From a bacterium (GTDB lineage: Bacteria > Planctomycetota > Planctomycetia > Planctomycetales > Planctomycetaceae): a stretch of 64,000 nucleotides of DNA. Each line of letters starts with the position of its first letter. The stretch's first letter is position 1. The DNA lies in the NCBI GenBank assembly GCA_016125225.1, contig WGME01000004.1:310001-374000 (forward strand), read 5' to 3'. The notes beneath the pieces are model-generated. The model ran no database searches, had not been told where the DNA came from, and saw nothing but the letters and a program-made list of their open reading frames with translations. Positions 1 through 8,599 of this stretch are shown here, piece by piece. Made by a program: the position numbers and the translations under genes.

Positions 1-1374
1 GCGCGGGATTTCGACCTCATCCTGCGTGCTCCACAGGGCCTGATTGCGCGAGGTGGTGGTAATGCGCTGAGCCGGCGGAATCACATCATCCAGCCAGACA
101 TCTTCCACAGATCGCGGCGAACTCTGATTACTCATCGATGGGTCTTGATAGTTCGGTTCGAAGTGTGTCACGAACTGTTCGAGCCGCTGTTTCGCCTGGT
201 GTTCCCGCGATTTCAGCTCGGCCAGTTGTTTCGCCTGCTCGGCGTTGGCCAGCGAGAGGAACGGAGCGGTGTCGCGAGTGTTGCCGTCCATCGCCGGGTC
301 AGCGGCGCTGTAGAAGAAGGCGTACAGCGAATAAAACTCTGCGGTCGAGAGTGGGTCAAATTTGTGGTCGTGGCAGACCGCACAACCGGCTGTCAGTCCC
401 ATCCAGGCTTGAACCGTGGTGCTGGCTCGTTCGACGGCATAGCGATATAGAAACTCCTCGGCGATCGAACCCCCTTCGCTGGTGGTGACGTTGCAGCGAT
501 TGAAACCTGTCGCGGTGAGTTGGTCTTTGGTCGGGTTCGGTAACAGATCACCGGCCAATTGTTCGATGGTGAATTCATCGAACGGCAGATTGCGGTTGAA
601 CGCACCGATCACCCAATCGCGATACGCCCACATTTCGCGTTCATTATCGAGATGCAGGCCATGCGTATCAGCGTACCGGGCCACATCGAGCCAGTGCCGG
701 GCCATCTCTTCGCCATAACGCGGCGAATTGAGGTAGCGGTCGACCATCGCCTCATATGCCGTGGAAGACTTGTCTGCGAGATAGGTTTCCAGTTCTGCCA
801 TCGAAGGAGGCAAGCCGGTCAAGGCGAAACTGACGCGGCGGATCAGCACTTCCTTGGGAGCTTCCGGATTGGAAACGAGATGCTGGGCCTGCATCTGCGG
901 AATGAGAAACCGATCAATCTCATTCCGCACGGTATGATGTGCTTCATCGATCTGCGGCGGCGTCACCTTTTGCGGTGGTTCAAACGCCCAGTGCTTCTGG
1001 TACTTCGCTCCCTGTTCAATCCAGAGTTTGAGTGTGGCGATCTGCTCCGGCGTGAGCGGGTTTTTGGTTTCCGGCGGTGGCATGATGACGTCGGGATCGA
1101 TCGAACTCACCCGGTGCCAGACTTCGCTGCGTGCCAGATCCCCCGGTTGAATTGCCGTAGTTCCCTCGTGATCAGCGTAGGCACCCTCGGAGAGATCCAA
1201 TCGCAATTCGGCCTGCCGCGTTTTGGCATCGAACCCATGACAGGCAAAGCAATGTTCCGACAGAATCGGCCGGATGTCGCGATTGAATTCCAGAGGTTCG
1301 TCAGCACGACTGGACGGGGACATGAAGAGTGCCCCACATAACACGATGAACCAGGCCAAAAATCGGGGGAACAT
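1..1374 (-). CDS. PSD1 family cytochrome-c/DUF1549 protein, N-terminal part
   Basis: The open frame starts at an ATG at 1374 and runs off the left edge, giving 458 residues without a stop. Residues 1-24 form a signal peptide ending in SRA. A heme-binding CFACH (residues 42-46) sits in the conserved setting RPILSEHCFACHG, and a later MPPP stretch may give the Met ligand; this is the planctomycete cytochrome C domain. It is followed by DUF1549-like sequence (LTGLPPS, GEEMARHWLDVARYADTHG, CAVCHDHKFDP). The visible part closely parallels the full-length paralogue at 15807-18911, including a VWLDD motif just before the cut. Members of this family are large exported proteins, usually paired with a DUF1501 gene and thought to act in polysaccharide or organic-matter breakdown; the substrate is unknown. 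The DUF1553 half should lie left of the window. The 223 bp upstream is shared with the divergent gene at 1598. Confidence 0.9.
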   Translation of the reverse strand, partial: MFPRFLAWFIVLCGALFMSPSSRADEPLEFNRDIRPILSEHCFACHGFDAKTRQAELRLDLSEGAYADHEGTTAIQPGDLARSEVWHRVSSIDPDVIMPPPETKNPLTPEQIATLKLWIEQGAKYQKHWAFEPPQKVTPPQIDEAHHTVRNEIDRFLIPQMQAQHLVSNPEAPKEVLIRRVSFALTGLPPSMAELETYLADKSSTAYEAMVDRYLNSPRYGEEMARHWLDVARYADTHGLHLDNEREMWAYRDWVIGAFNRNLPFDEFTIEQLAGDLLPNPTKDQLTATGFNRCNVTTSEGGSIAEEFLYRYAVERASTTVQAWMGLTAGCAVCHDHKFDPLSTAEFYSLYAFFYSAADPAMDGNTRDTAPFLSLANAEQAKQLAELKSREHQAKQRLEQFVTHFEPNYQDPSMSNQSSPRSVEDVWLDDVIPPAQRITTTSRNQALWSTQDEVEIPR

Positions 1375-1597
1375 GGCAACATTCCAGGCGGGACAACGGG
1401 CGGAATACGACATCCTTCAGTGTAACGCATCGGCTGGTGTTGATGAAACTCATCGCCAATGATTTCTGAGTCCCAGCTCAGAGGAACCTTCCGACCACCT
1501 GATGTGAATTCCAGTTCATAATCCTCGGGATGCGTACGGCCTTCATTGCGGAGGGCGTTGATCTCGTGACATCATCACCCGAGAGAGACCTCTCCTG

Positions 1598-3589
1598 ATG
1601 CTGGCTCGAAATCAATGTCATCCCCTGTGGAATCTGACAACCCGCCGGTGGTTCTGGCTGCTGACGATTGTTGTCGTGGGTCTGTTGGCCTACAGCAGCA
1701 GTTGGCAGGGAACTTTCGTCTTCGATGACTGGGGCGTGGTCATCGGCGGTCCCTGGTGGAACTCCGGGGCGGAGGGTTGGCGTGTCGCGATCTCAAGTGG
1801 TCGCCCCGTGACCGATTTCAGCTTCTGGCTCGGTCAAGAGTTGTGGGGCCGCGATGCTGCCGCTGTCCACATTGTCAATTTGACGATCCATCTCCTGACG
1901 GGTTGTCTGCTCTTTCTCACGATCCTGTTGACGTGGCAATTGCCCGTCGTGTCCCAACACCACGGCGGAGACGCTATTGATGCTGCCAGTTGGTCGGCAG
2001 ATGGCGTGTTGTTCGCGGGAGTAGTCGCCCTGCTGTGGACGGTGCATCCCCTCACGACACAAGCGGTCACCTACCTGGTGCAGCGTTACGAATCGCTGTC
2101 AGCGATGTTCATCGTGGCGACACTCTGGGCCTATGGACAGGCGCTGACGTCGCGACGGCCACGGTTATGGAGTCTGCTTGCAGCCTTGTTGAGTACACTG
2201 GCGATCGGGGCGAAGCAGTCAGGCATCGTGGCTCCGGCATTGGTGCTGCTTTATGAGCGAACATTTGGTACAGGGACCGGATGGGATCGACTCAACCGCC
2301 GGGGACTTTACTATCTGGCGACCCTGCCTGCTGTGATATGGGCTTTGCAACTGGTGGTTCCCCGTGACAACGCGGTGGATGTCCAACGCCGTGATGTGAT
2401 TTCGATCGATACCGCTGATGGTCGCGGGACTGAGTTATACACGGTGATGAACGACAGTTTTGCAGGATTCGGCTATCAGGCCGTCACGCCGTGGGAGTAC
2501 CTGCGATCCCAAGGCGGCGTCATTCTGCATTACTGGCGGCTTGCAGTCGTGCCCTATCCACAGTGTTTCGACTATGGGTGGCCGGTGGCAGAACATGGAG
2601 TCGAATATCTCCCTGGAATGATCCTGGTCGGTTTGGTGCTGCTGGCGTCAATGCTGTTCTGGTTGCGTGGTTCGGTCTGGGGATTTCTCGGTCTGGCTCC
2701 GTTCATCGCCTTGGCACCCACATCAAGCATCCTGCCGATTCGTGACCTGGCCGTTGAACATCGGGCCTATCTGCCGTTGATGTTCTGGTTGCTTTTGTTG
2801 GTGGGAATTTGTGCTCATTATGTCGAGCGATATAAGGAACGCATCTCAACCGCTGGGATTATTGTCGCGGTGACGATTGTGGTCCTGATGGCTGGCGTTG
2901 GAACATGGTGCAGAAGCCTTGCCTATCACAATGAAGCGACATTGTGGCGAACCGTCATTGCGGTGGCCCCGTTGAATGCCCGTGCTTACTACAATCTCGG
3001 GCATCGGTTGATTGAAGATCAGCAACCCGCAGCGGCCGTTGCTCCTTTGAAGCAGGCATTGGAATTGGCCACACTCCCGCGAAATGCCCGGTTCATCACG
3101 CCGCACGAACTCGGCAACATGCATAACCGTCTGGGGACGGCTTATCATGAACAGGGGGATTATGTCGCCGCGATGTCGGAATACGAACAGGCGATTGAAT
3201 GTGATCGCAGTCTGGGATTGGCCCACATGAATCTCGGCAACTGTCTGGCCATTCTGGGCGAGAGATCGCGTTCGGCTCGAGAGTACGAGATTGCCGCTGC
3301 GCTTTTACCGCAAGATGCCCGGGTGCGGCTAACATGGGCCGATCTCCTTGCGGAAGAACAGCGGTACGATGAGGCAATTGCCATGTATACGGAAGCGATC
3401 GAGCGTGATCCACAATTGATCGATGCGTTGATGAATCGTGGCACGATCTATGCGCAGGCAGGCCGATACACGGCAGCCGCGCGAGATCTGCAGGATGCCT
3501 TGCGTCGATTGCCGCGTAACAGTCCCGCTGCTGTGCAAACCGCCAAATGGCTCGATGCGGTGGAAGCCGCAATCCGCGAGGGATTGTAA
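1598..3589 (+). CDS. GT-C-like membrane protein with C-terminal TPRs (TMTC-like), copy 1
   Basis: A 663-residue polytopic membrane protein. The first membrane segment (about residues 17-36) is followed by FVFDDWG, with the acidic pair at 43-44 in the first external loop, as in GT-C glycosyltransferases of the PMT type. Further hydrophobic segments run to about residue 440. A conserved APTSSI..RDLAVEHRAYLP block lies near residue 387. The last ~210 residues are TPR repeats (AYYNLGHRL, LAHMNLGNCLAI, ALMNRGTIYAQAGRY). This is the architecture of eukaryotic TMTC O-mannosyltransferases and of many planctomycete membrane TPR proteins. A lipid-linked sugar donor and an exported protein acceptor are inference only. 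It sits 9 bp before a paralogue, so the two are probably co-transcribed and arose by tandem duplication. Confidence 0.82.
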   Translation: MLARNQCHPLWNLTTRRWFWLLTIVVVGLLAYSSSWQGTFVFDDWGVVIGGPWWNSGAEGWRVAISSGRPVTDFSFWLGQELWGRDAAAVHIVNLTIHLLTGCLLFLTILLTWQLPVVSQHHGGDAIDAASWSADGVLFAGVVALLWTVHPLTTQAVTYLVQRYESLSAMFIVATLWAYGQALTSRRPRLWSLLAALLSTLAIGAKQSGIVAPALVLLYERTFGTGTGWDRLNRRGLYYLATLPAVIWALQLVVPRDNAVDVQRRDVISIDTADGRGTELYTVMNDSFAGFGYQAVTPWEYLRSQGGVILHYWRLAVVPYPQCFDYGWPVAEHGVEYLPGMILVGLVLLASMLFWLRGSVWGFLGLAPFIALAPTSSILPIRDLAVEHRAYLPLMFWLLLLVGICAHYVERYKERISTAGIIVAVTIVVLMAGVGTWCRSLAYHNEATLWRTVIAVAPLNARAYYNLGHRLIEDQQPAAAVAPLKQALELATLPRNARFITPHELGNMHNRLGTAYHEQGDYVAAMSEYEQAIECDRSLGLAHMNLGNCLAILGERSRSAREYEIAAALLPQDARVRLTWADLLAEEQRYDEAIAMYTEAIERDPQLIDALMNRGTIYAQAGRYTAAARDLQDALRRLPRNSPAAVQTAKWLDAVEAAIREGL

Positions 3590-3598
3590 GGAGCCATC

Positions 3599-5758
3599 GT
3601 GGTGAGAGCCTCGCGTGCCGTGGTGATGAAGTGGCTTCCAGTGGCCGGGATCTGGTTGGCCGGGCTGATCGCATATGCCAATTGCTACACCGGGAAGTTT
3701 GTTCTCGACGATTTCACCGCGATCACGCAGAATCCTGCCTTGAAACAGATGACATGGCAGACCACGAATTGGCGGCCGCTGGCTCGACCGCTGACGACTT
3801 GGACATTCGCCTGGCAGTCGACAGGGCCAGAACTTTCCCCAGTGCCGTTTCATCGCGTCAACGTAGTGCTCCATTTGTTGACAGCCACTGTGGGTTACTG
3901 GCTGTTGCGGGAACTGCTCATCCGCTCGGCATTCGCCGACCGTTGGAGTCTCTCCGGCGAGGCATTGGCGGGAGCGGCGGCGATCTTGTGGGCCGTCCTT
4001 CCTCTGAATACCGAAGCCGTCACCTATATTGTCCAGCGTTCGGAAGTGCTGGCGGCGGGGGGAATGCTGGGGTGCTGCCTGTGTTTTGTTTACGGAAATA
4101 GGGCAATCTCATGGCGAGGTCGGTTGGTCTGGTATGGTTTTGCACTGCTCTTATCGATCGCAGTGGCTTTGTCCAAACCGACGGCCGTTTCGTTGCCGAT
4201 TCTGTTGCTCAGTTGTGAATTTGCGATGCCGGCTCAGACTCCGCGACGAATTCGCTGGGGTGTCTTGCTGTTATTGATGCTGCCGCCTGTCGGTATTGTG
4301 ATCGATACGGCCGCGGCAGGTTTGTTGACATCGTCAGAAGTCATGGCTTCTCCCGATTCTCCCGCAGAGCACCATCCCTCTGCTGGTGTTGGGACCGCCG
4401 GCATCACCAGTGGCGAGTATCTGCGAACTCAGATGGGCGTGGTTGGTTACTACGTGTGGCTCGCGATCAGCTTGCAGTCACAGTCGCTTGATCATGGCTG
4501 GAAAGTTGCTGATTCATTCTCCGCGATTGTGGTCCCGTTGGCGGGCTGGTCTCTCTATTTTGCGGGATTAATCGGCTGGTGGTTTGTCGCGAACCGCCGC
4601 TCGGGCTTTTGTGAGTTAACCTGTGCGACCCGCCGCATCTGTCTCCCGGGTGTGGCATTGCTGCTGAGCAGTTGGTACCTGGCTTTATTGGCTCCCACGT
4701 CGTCTATCATCCCCTTGCGTGACCTGGCGGTGGAACACCGGGCCTATCTGCCGTCACTCTGCGTGATGATGTTGCTGATCTTGTTCTGGACGATCGCTGT
4801 CGATCGCTGCGTTCGTTCGGTCATCGCACAACGTATGATCTGGTCGGCTGGCGTTGTGATCGTGGGACTACTAGCCATAGTCGGCACACGGGCACGGAAT
4901 GCGGATTACCAGAGCCTTGAACAACTTTGGCAACAGGCCTTGGTGTATTGCCCCGAGAACCCGCGCGTGCGGACCTACTATGCTGCCGCCTTACTGGAAC
5001 GACAGGCCGATTTCCCCGCGATCAAACAACTCGAGCGGGCGCTGTCGTTGTATCAACAGGACCCGCGTAAGCCGCAGCCAACTCTCACTGAGCAGGCCAG
5101 TCTGTACAGTCTGCTGGGCATCGCCTGCGGGCGAGTCGGTCGCCCCGAAGAGGCGATCCAATATCTCATCCAAGCCAATACGCTGGCCCCAAACTCGGCA
5201 GAGATCGCCGCGAACCTTGGTGCTGTCTATCAACAACAGCAGCAATTCGACGTCGCTGAAATATGGTATCAACGGGCGTTATCTTTGCAGCCACACCACG
5301 AACGAGCGCTACTGAATCTGGGACGTCTCAAACGTCAGCAGGGACAACTCTCGGAAGCCATTACAGTTCTCGAACGGGCCTGCGAATGGCATCCGGCGTC
5401 CGTCAGGCTGGCGGTATCACTTGCTACGACTTATGAAGCAGCCGACCAGTTGGATGCCGCCGATGCCGTTTATCGCCGCCTGCTTCAATCCACCAAGCTC
5501 GACAGTGCTGCCTGGCTGGCCTGGGGAAAACTGGAACGCCGACGCGGCGATTATGCATCGGCTTATGAGAAGTTCGTGCAGGCGGCCCGGCTGGCTCCGC
5601 GCGATGTCTGGCCATTGGTCCTGCAGGCGGAGATGCTGGCCCGTCTCGGTCAACCCCGTGAGGCCGACGCTATGGCCTCGCAGATCCTCTCTCGCATTCC
5701 TGCTGACAGCCCGGCCGCGAAAGATTTGCAGCGATTGAAAGCCGCAGTGCAGCCGTGA
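3599..5758 (+). CDS. GT-C-like membrane protein with C-terminal TPRs (TMTC-like), copy 2
   Basis: A 719-residue paralogue of the preceding gene. I chose the GTG at 3599 because an AAGGAG at 3588-3593, overlapping the upstream TAA, lies 5 nt before it; an in-frame ATG at 3626 is the alternative. The acidic pair is at residues 37-38 (FVLDDF), about a dozen membrane segments follow, and the APTSSIIPLRDLAVEHRAYLP block recurs near residue 378. The C-terminal third holds more TPR repeats than copy 1 (SLLGIACGRVGRPEEAI, IAANLGAVYQQQQQFDVAE, ALLNLGRLKRQQGQLSEAI). The two copies are clearly related but well diverged, suggesting separate acceptors rather than redundancy. Its stop codon lies only 3 bp from the stop of the convergent crotonase gene. 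Glycosyltransferase activity is inferred from family architecture. Confidence 0.82.
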   Translation: MVRASRAVVMKWLPVAGIWLAGLIAYANCYTGKFVLDDFTAITQNPALKQMTWQTTNWRPLARPLTTWTFAWQSTGPELSPVPFHRVNVVLHLLTATVGYWLLRELLIRSAFADRWSLSGEALAGAAAILWAVLPLNTEAVTYIVQRSEVLAAGGMLGCCLCFVYGNRAISWRGRLVWYGFALLLSIAVALSKPTAVSLPILLLSCEFAMPAQTPRRIRWGVLLLLMLPPVGIVIDTAAAGLLTSSEVMASPDSPAEHHPSAGVGTAGITSGEYLRTQMGVVGYYVWLAISLQSQSLDHGWKVADSFSAIVVPLAGWSLYFAGLIGWWFVANRRSGFCELTCATRRICLPGVALLLSSWYLALLAPTSSIIPLRDLAVEHRAYLPSLCVMMLLILFWTIAVDRCVRSVIAQRMIWSAGVVIVGLLAIVGTRARNADYQSLEQLWQQALVYCPENPRVRTYYAAALLERQADFPAIKQLERALSLYQQDPRKPQPTLTEQASLYSLLGIACGRVGRPEEAIQYLIQANTLAPNSAEIAANLGAVYQQQQQFDVAEIWYQRALSLQPHHERALLNLGRLKRQQGQLSEAITVLERACEWHPASVRLAVSLATTYEAADQLDAADAVYRRLLQSTKLDSAAWLAWGKLERRRGDYASAYEKFVQAARLAPRDVWPLVLQAEMLARLGQPREADAMASQILSRIPADSPAAKDLQRLKAAVQP

Positions 5759-5761
5759 CGG

Positions 5762-6547
5762 CTACTCGCCACGCCATTGCGGGGGACGCTTTTGCAGGAA
5801 GGCGGTGATCCCTTCCTGAGCATCCCGCGCGGTGGCATTGGTGGTCATCACCTGGACGGCATGCTGATAGGCCGCCGCTTCAGACAGCGGTTGTTCGTGA
5901 TAAAAGGCCTGCTTGCCAAGCTGCATGACCAGCGGACTGGAAGAGGTGATGGCTGTCGTAAACTCCGCAATACAAGCATCCAGTTGATCAGCCGGAACCA
6001 CGCGGTTTACCAGGCCAATTTCATAAGCTCGTTGAGCCGAGATTGGTTGCCCCGTTACCAGCATTTCCATCGCCACTTTGGCGGGAATGCTGCGAATGAG
6101 CGGGACCATCGGCGTGGTACAGAACAGGCCGATCTTCACACCGGGCGTTGCGAACCGAGCCTCCGCGACCGCGACAGCAAGGTCACAGGCGGCAACCAGT
6201 TGGCAACCCGCTGCCGTGGCCAAGGCATGAACGCGGGCAATCACCGGTTGTGGAATCTGCCGGAACTTGAGCATCACCCGTGAACAACGATCAAACAACG
6301 TTTGATACTCAGCCGGACTGCGATTCGGCATTTCGCTCAGATCATGGCCGGAACAGAAAACCGGACCATTGGCTGCCAGCACCACACAACGAATGTCGCG
6401 GGATTGGCCGATTTCATCAAGGGCTTGGGAAAGATCGTCGAGCAGATCTTCCGACAGGGCATTGCGGCGTTCAGGACGGTTCAAGGTGAGACGACAGACA
6501 CCATCCTGGCGATCCAATAACAAACGGGGCGCGGCGGTGTCGGTCAT
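5762..6547 (-). CDS. Enoyl-CoA hydratase/isomerase (crotonase) family protein, ECHDC3-like
   Basis: A 261-residue protein with the crotonase fold: [11 protein letters not shown] near the N-terminus, an oxyanion-hole segment [13 protein letters not shown] around residues 65-77, and the second oxyanion segment [17 protein letters not shown]. The length is typical. In true enoyl-CoA hydratases a Glu lies in the stretch corresponding here to [13 protein letters not shown]. That position is not Glu, and the LFCTTPM sequence is characteristic of the ECHDC3 subgroup. It therefore probably binds an acyl-CoA or related thioester, but hydratase chemistry should not be assumed. It follows the HEAT-repeat gene by 46 bp on the same strand and could be co-transcribed with it. 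No fatty-acid oxidation genes are nearby. Confidence 0.85.
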   Translation of the reverse strand: MTDTAAPRLLLDRQDGVCRLTLNRPERRNALSEDLLDDLSQALDEIGQSRDIRCVVLAANGPVFCSGHDLSEMPNRSPAEYQTLFDRCSRVMLKFRQIPQPVIARVHALATAAGCQLVAACDLAVAVAEARFATPGVKIGLFCTTPMVPLIRSIPAKVAMEMLVTGQPISAQRAYEIGLVNRVVPADQLDACIAEFTTAITSSSPLVMQLGKQAFYHEQPLSEAAAYQHAVQVMTTNATARDAQEGITAFLQKRPPQWRGE

Positions 6548-6593
6548 CAGTTCGGCTCAATCCAGTCCAAGAAGCCCTGCAAATGGGCTGCGA

Positions 6594-8057
6594 TTACTTC
6601 ACGCCGGTTGTCGAGGATGTACTTGCGGGCCGTGCTTCGGATGTGCCAGCTCCGGGCGGTGCTTTGGGAGCATTTTGTGCCAGCCATTCCTGCAGCTTCT
6701 GCACATCCGGGGCTTTGATCTGGCGATCGTTCAACACATCGTTAACCATCGGCACGATGATGGGATAGGTTTGCTTGGCCAGAGTCGATGCCGCGGGGTT
6801 ATTCAGCAGCCCGCCTTCCGACTTTTTATCGGGAGTTCTGTCATTTGAGTCGACCTGTTTGAACGCGAGGTACAGATCGAAAAAGACTTGCTTCCAGATG
6901 GGTTGATTCGGGCTTTGTTGCTGAGCTGCTGCCATCTGCTGCGCCAAGGCCATGATGTCCCGCATCACCGAGGAGATGTCGACCGAAGGGTCGAGCGGAA
7001 CACGCCCAAGCGACCGGGCCGCTTCTGCCCGCACCCGCACATCCCGTTTGGGATCACGCAGGGCATTCTGCAGGGCAGTCACGATAAAAGGCTTCCGAGT
7101 CGAGAGATCGACCGGAGAATCGATGGTTGACAACACTTCCGCCAGACGCATCTGATACCAGAAATGGGTACCGGGGCGATTGAATTCGGAAATCGCTGCG
7201 GAGGCAACCTTCTGCCTTAACTCGGCAGGTGCCTGGCTGTACCGCATCAGGCGAATGATACTGCGAGCGGCTGCGATCTTTACGGCTTCCGGTTGTTCCG
7301 GATCAAGCAGCACCGTCACCAGCGGTTCGCAGGCGGGAGTGTAGGCTTCGTGCTTCAGGTTCCGCGGCGTGTCTTCGACAATCAGGTCCAGTTCACCCAA
7401 TAGCGTGACGGCCTGTAAACGCACGTAGAAATTGTTTTTCAGCAACGGTTCGGTCAACCGCACGATCGCTTCGCAGATCGTCTGCCGGAATTTGCGGACA
7501 TCCTGCGGTTTCAGCAACTTGCCTGCCGTCTGCAGGTCAGTACTGGTCAACTCCAACCGTCGATCATGCAACTCGCGTTTATCGAGTTGATCCTTCAAGG
7601 TCATGATGTAAAGACGGTATTTGAGTCCCTCTTCGAGCAATTGTTTGTCGGCCGCGGACGTTAAATCGGAGGAGCCACGGACCATAGACGAATAACGGCT
7701 CTTGATCTTCTTCCAGTTCTCCATTTGTGCTTCGGTCAACAACGGCGCTTCCAGCGTCATCATCTCCGGTGGCGCGGGAGGCGGCTTGTAGTCGGTCGGC
7801 AAGCCACCATTGGGGGCGGGTTCCGGGTCGGGCGCGGTCGGTGGAGTCGCGGCATCTTTCTTCTGAGCCGGGGCTGGGGCAGCGGCACGTCCGCCAAATG
7901 TACGCGGCTGGTTAGTGGTAGAACGAGCCTGCGCGCTTGATGGGAGAGGTTCCGTAATGCAATAAAAGGCCAGCACAAAACAGACCATCCCTGCGGGCTG
8001 TAAGAACAGACTCGCAGGCGAATTACCGCGCGGAAACCAAAACCGGACTTGTCGCAC
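6594..8057 (-). CDS. Secreted HEAT-repeat-like protein
   Basis: I place the start at the GTG at 8057 because GAAGGA lies 7 nt upstream; an ATG at 7988 is the next choice, and the frame can be extended to 8252 but that extension does not look like protein. The resulting 487 residues begin with a basic region and a hydrophobic stretch (GMVCFVLAFYCI), probably a signal peptide or anchor. A Pro/Ala-rich linker follows (residues ~45-95). The rest is alpha-helical and repetitive, with HEAT-like motifs such as VRLQAVTLLGEL, AVKIAAARSIIRLM and DVRVRAEAARSLGRVPL. Such proteins usually act as protein-interaction scaffolds. A Pro/Gly/Ser-rich tail ends the protein. No enzyme motif is visible. It is the upstream gene of a possible two-gene unit with the crotonase homologue. 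Confidence 0.75.
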   Translation of the reverse strand: MRQVRFWFPRGNSPASLFLQPAGMVCFVLAFYCITEPLPSSAQARSTTNQPRTFGGRAAAPAPAQKKDAATPPTAPDPEPAPNGGLPTDYKPPPAPPEMMTLEAPLLTEAQMENWKKIKSRYSSMVRGSSDLTSAADKQLLEEGLKYRLYIMTLKDQLDKRELHDRRLELTSTDLQTAGKLLKPQDVRKFRQTICEAIVRLTEPLLKNNFYVRLQAVTLLGELDLIVEDTPRNLKHEAYTPACEPLVTVLLDPEQPEAVKIAAARSIIRLMRYSQAPAELRQKVASAAISEFNRPGTHFWYQMRLAEVLSTIDSPVDLSTRKPFIVTALQNALRDPKRDVRVRAEAARSLGRVPLDPSVDISSVMRDIMALAQQMAAAQQQSPNQPIWKQVFFDLYLAFKQVDSNDRTPDKKSEGGLLNNPAASTLAKQTYPIIVPMVNDVLNDRQIKAPDVQKLQEWLAQNAPKAPPGAGTSEARPASTSSTTGVK

Positions 8058-8599
8058 GGAGCTATCCTTCAGAAGTGCCAACCCCACACCAGCGTCAGGG
8101 GTGATTCGTTCAGTTCGATGACAGGATGCCGTCTGAGATTCGAAGATCATAAAGTGTACCACATTGTCGGCAGCGACTGCCAATGGACTTTCCCGTTCTC
8201 CGTCGACGCTTTCCGGGATGTGCGAACATAACGTTCTCGCGCGTGGTGACACAGGTCAAGACGCAACTAACCATCTGGCCGGAAATTACGTCATAATGTC
8301 GGGCGATGTGCATGTCCTGTTGTATAGTCCGGAACTGCGTGCCTGTCGCTGAGGAATTTTCAGTGACGCCGTGAGAGCAACGCACCCGATTTGACCGATT
8401 CTTCAGATTTTGACACCTGTTCTGCAAAGGTGGGTCACGGGTTCCGACTGGAACGCCCAGACTCCTTTGCAAACGACCTCTCTTCAATAGACTCAACGGA
8501 CTCGCCTGAAGTTTCCGGGAACTGTGCCGATGCCGGAGCGAATCCGTTAAACTTCGCCTCCCGAAGCGACAATGAGACTAAGGCGGGAGTGCTGACAGG
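8058..8599. other. Divergent intergenic region without convincing gene
   Basis: This 542-bp stretch separates the HEAT-protein gene (minus) from the ABC-F gene (plus), so it should hold promoters for both. Frames on the minus strand cross it, but their predicted residues are Arg/Ser/Cys-rich with no domain and no good ribosome-binding site. A short imperfect hairpin (GGTTCC-gact-GGAAC, around 8442-8456) lies about 150 bp before the ABC-F start. I saw no clear -35/-10 pair, RNA gene or repeat. Confidence 0.5.

Noticed and set aside
559-1341. 260-codon plus-strand open frame
   Set aside because: It is antisense to the PSD1 gene, whose signal peptide, heme motif and family sequence are clear on the other strand.
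8110-8496. 128-codon minus-strand frame in the gap before the ABC-F gene
   Set aside because: Composition is Arg/Ser/Cys-rich, no domain is seen, and it lacks a ribosome site; it would also fall in the divergent promoter region.
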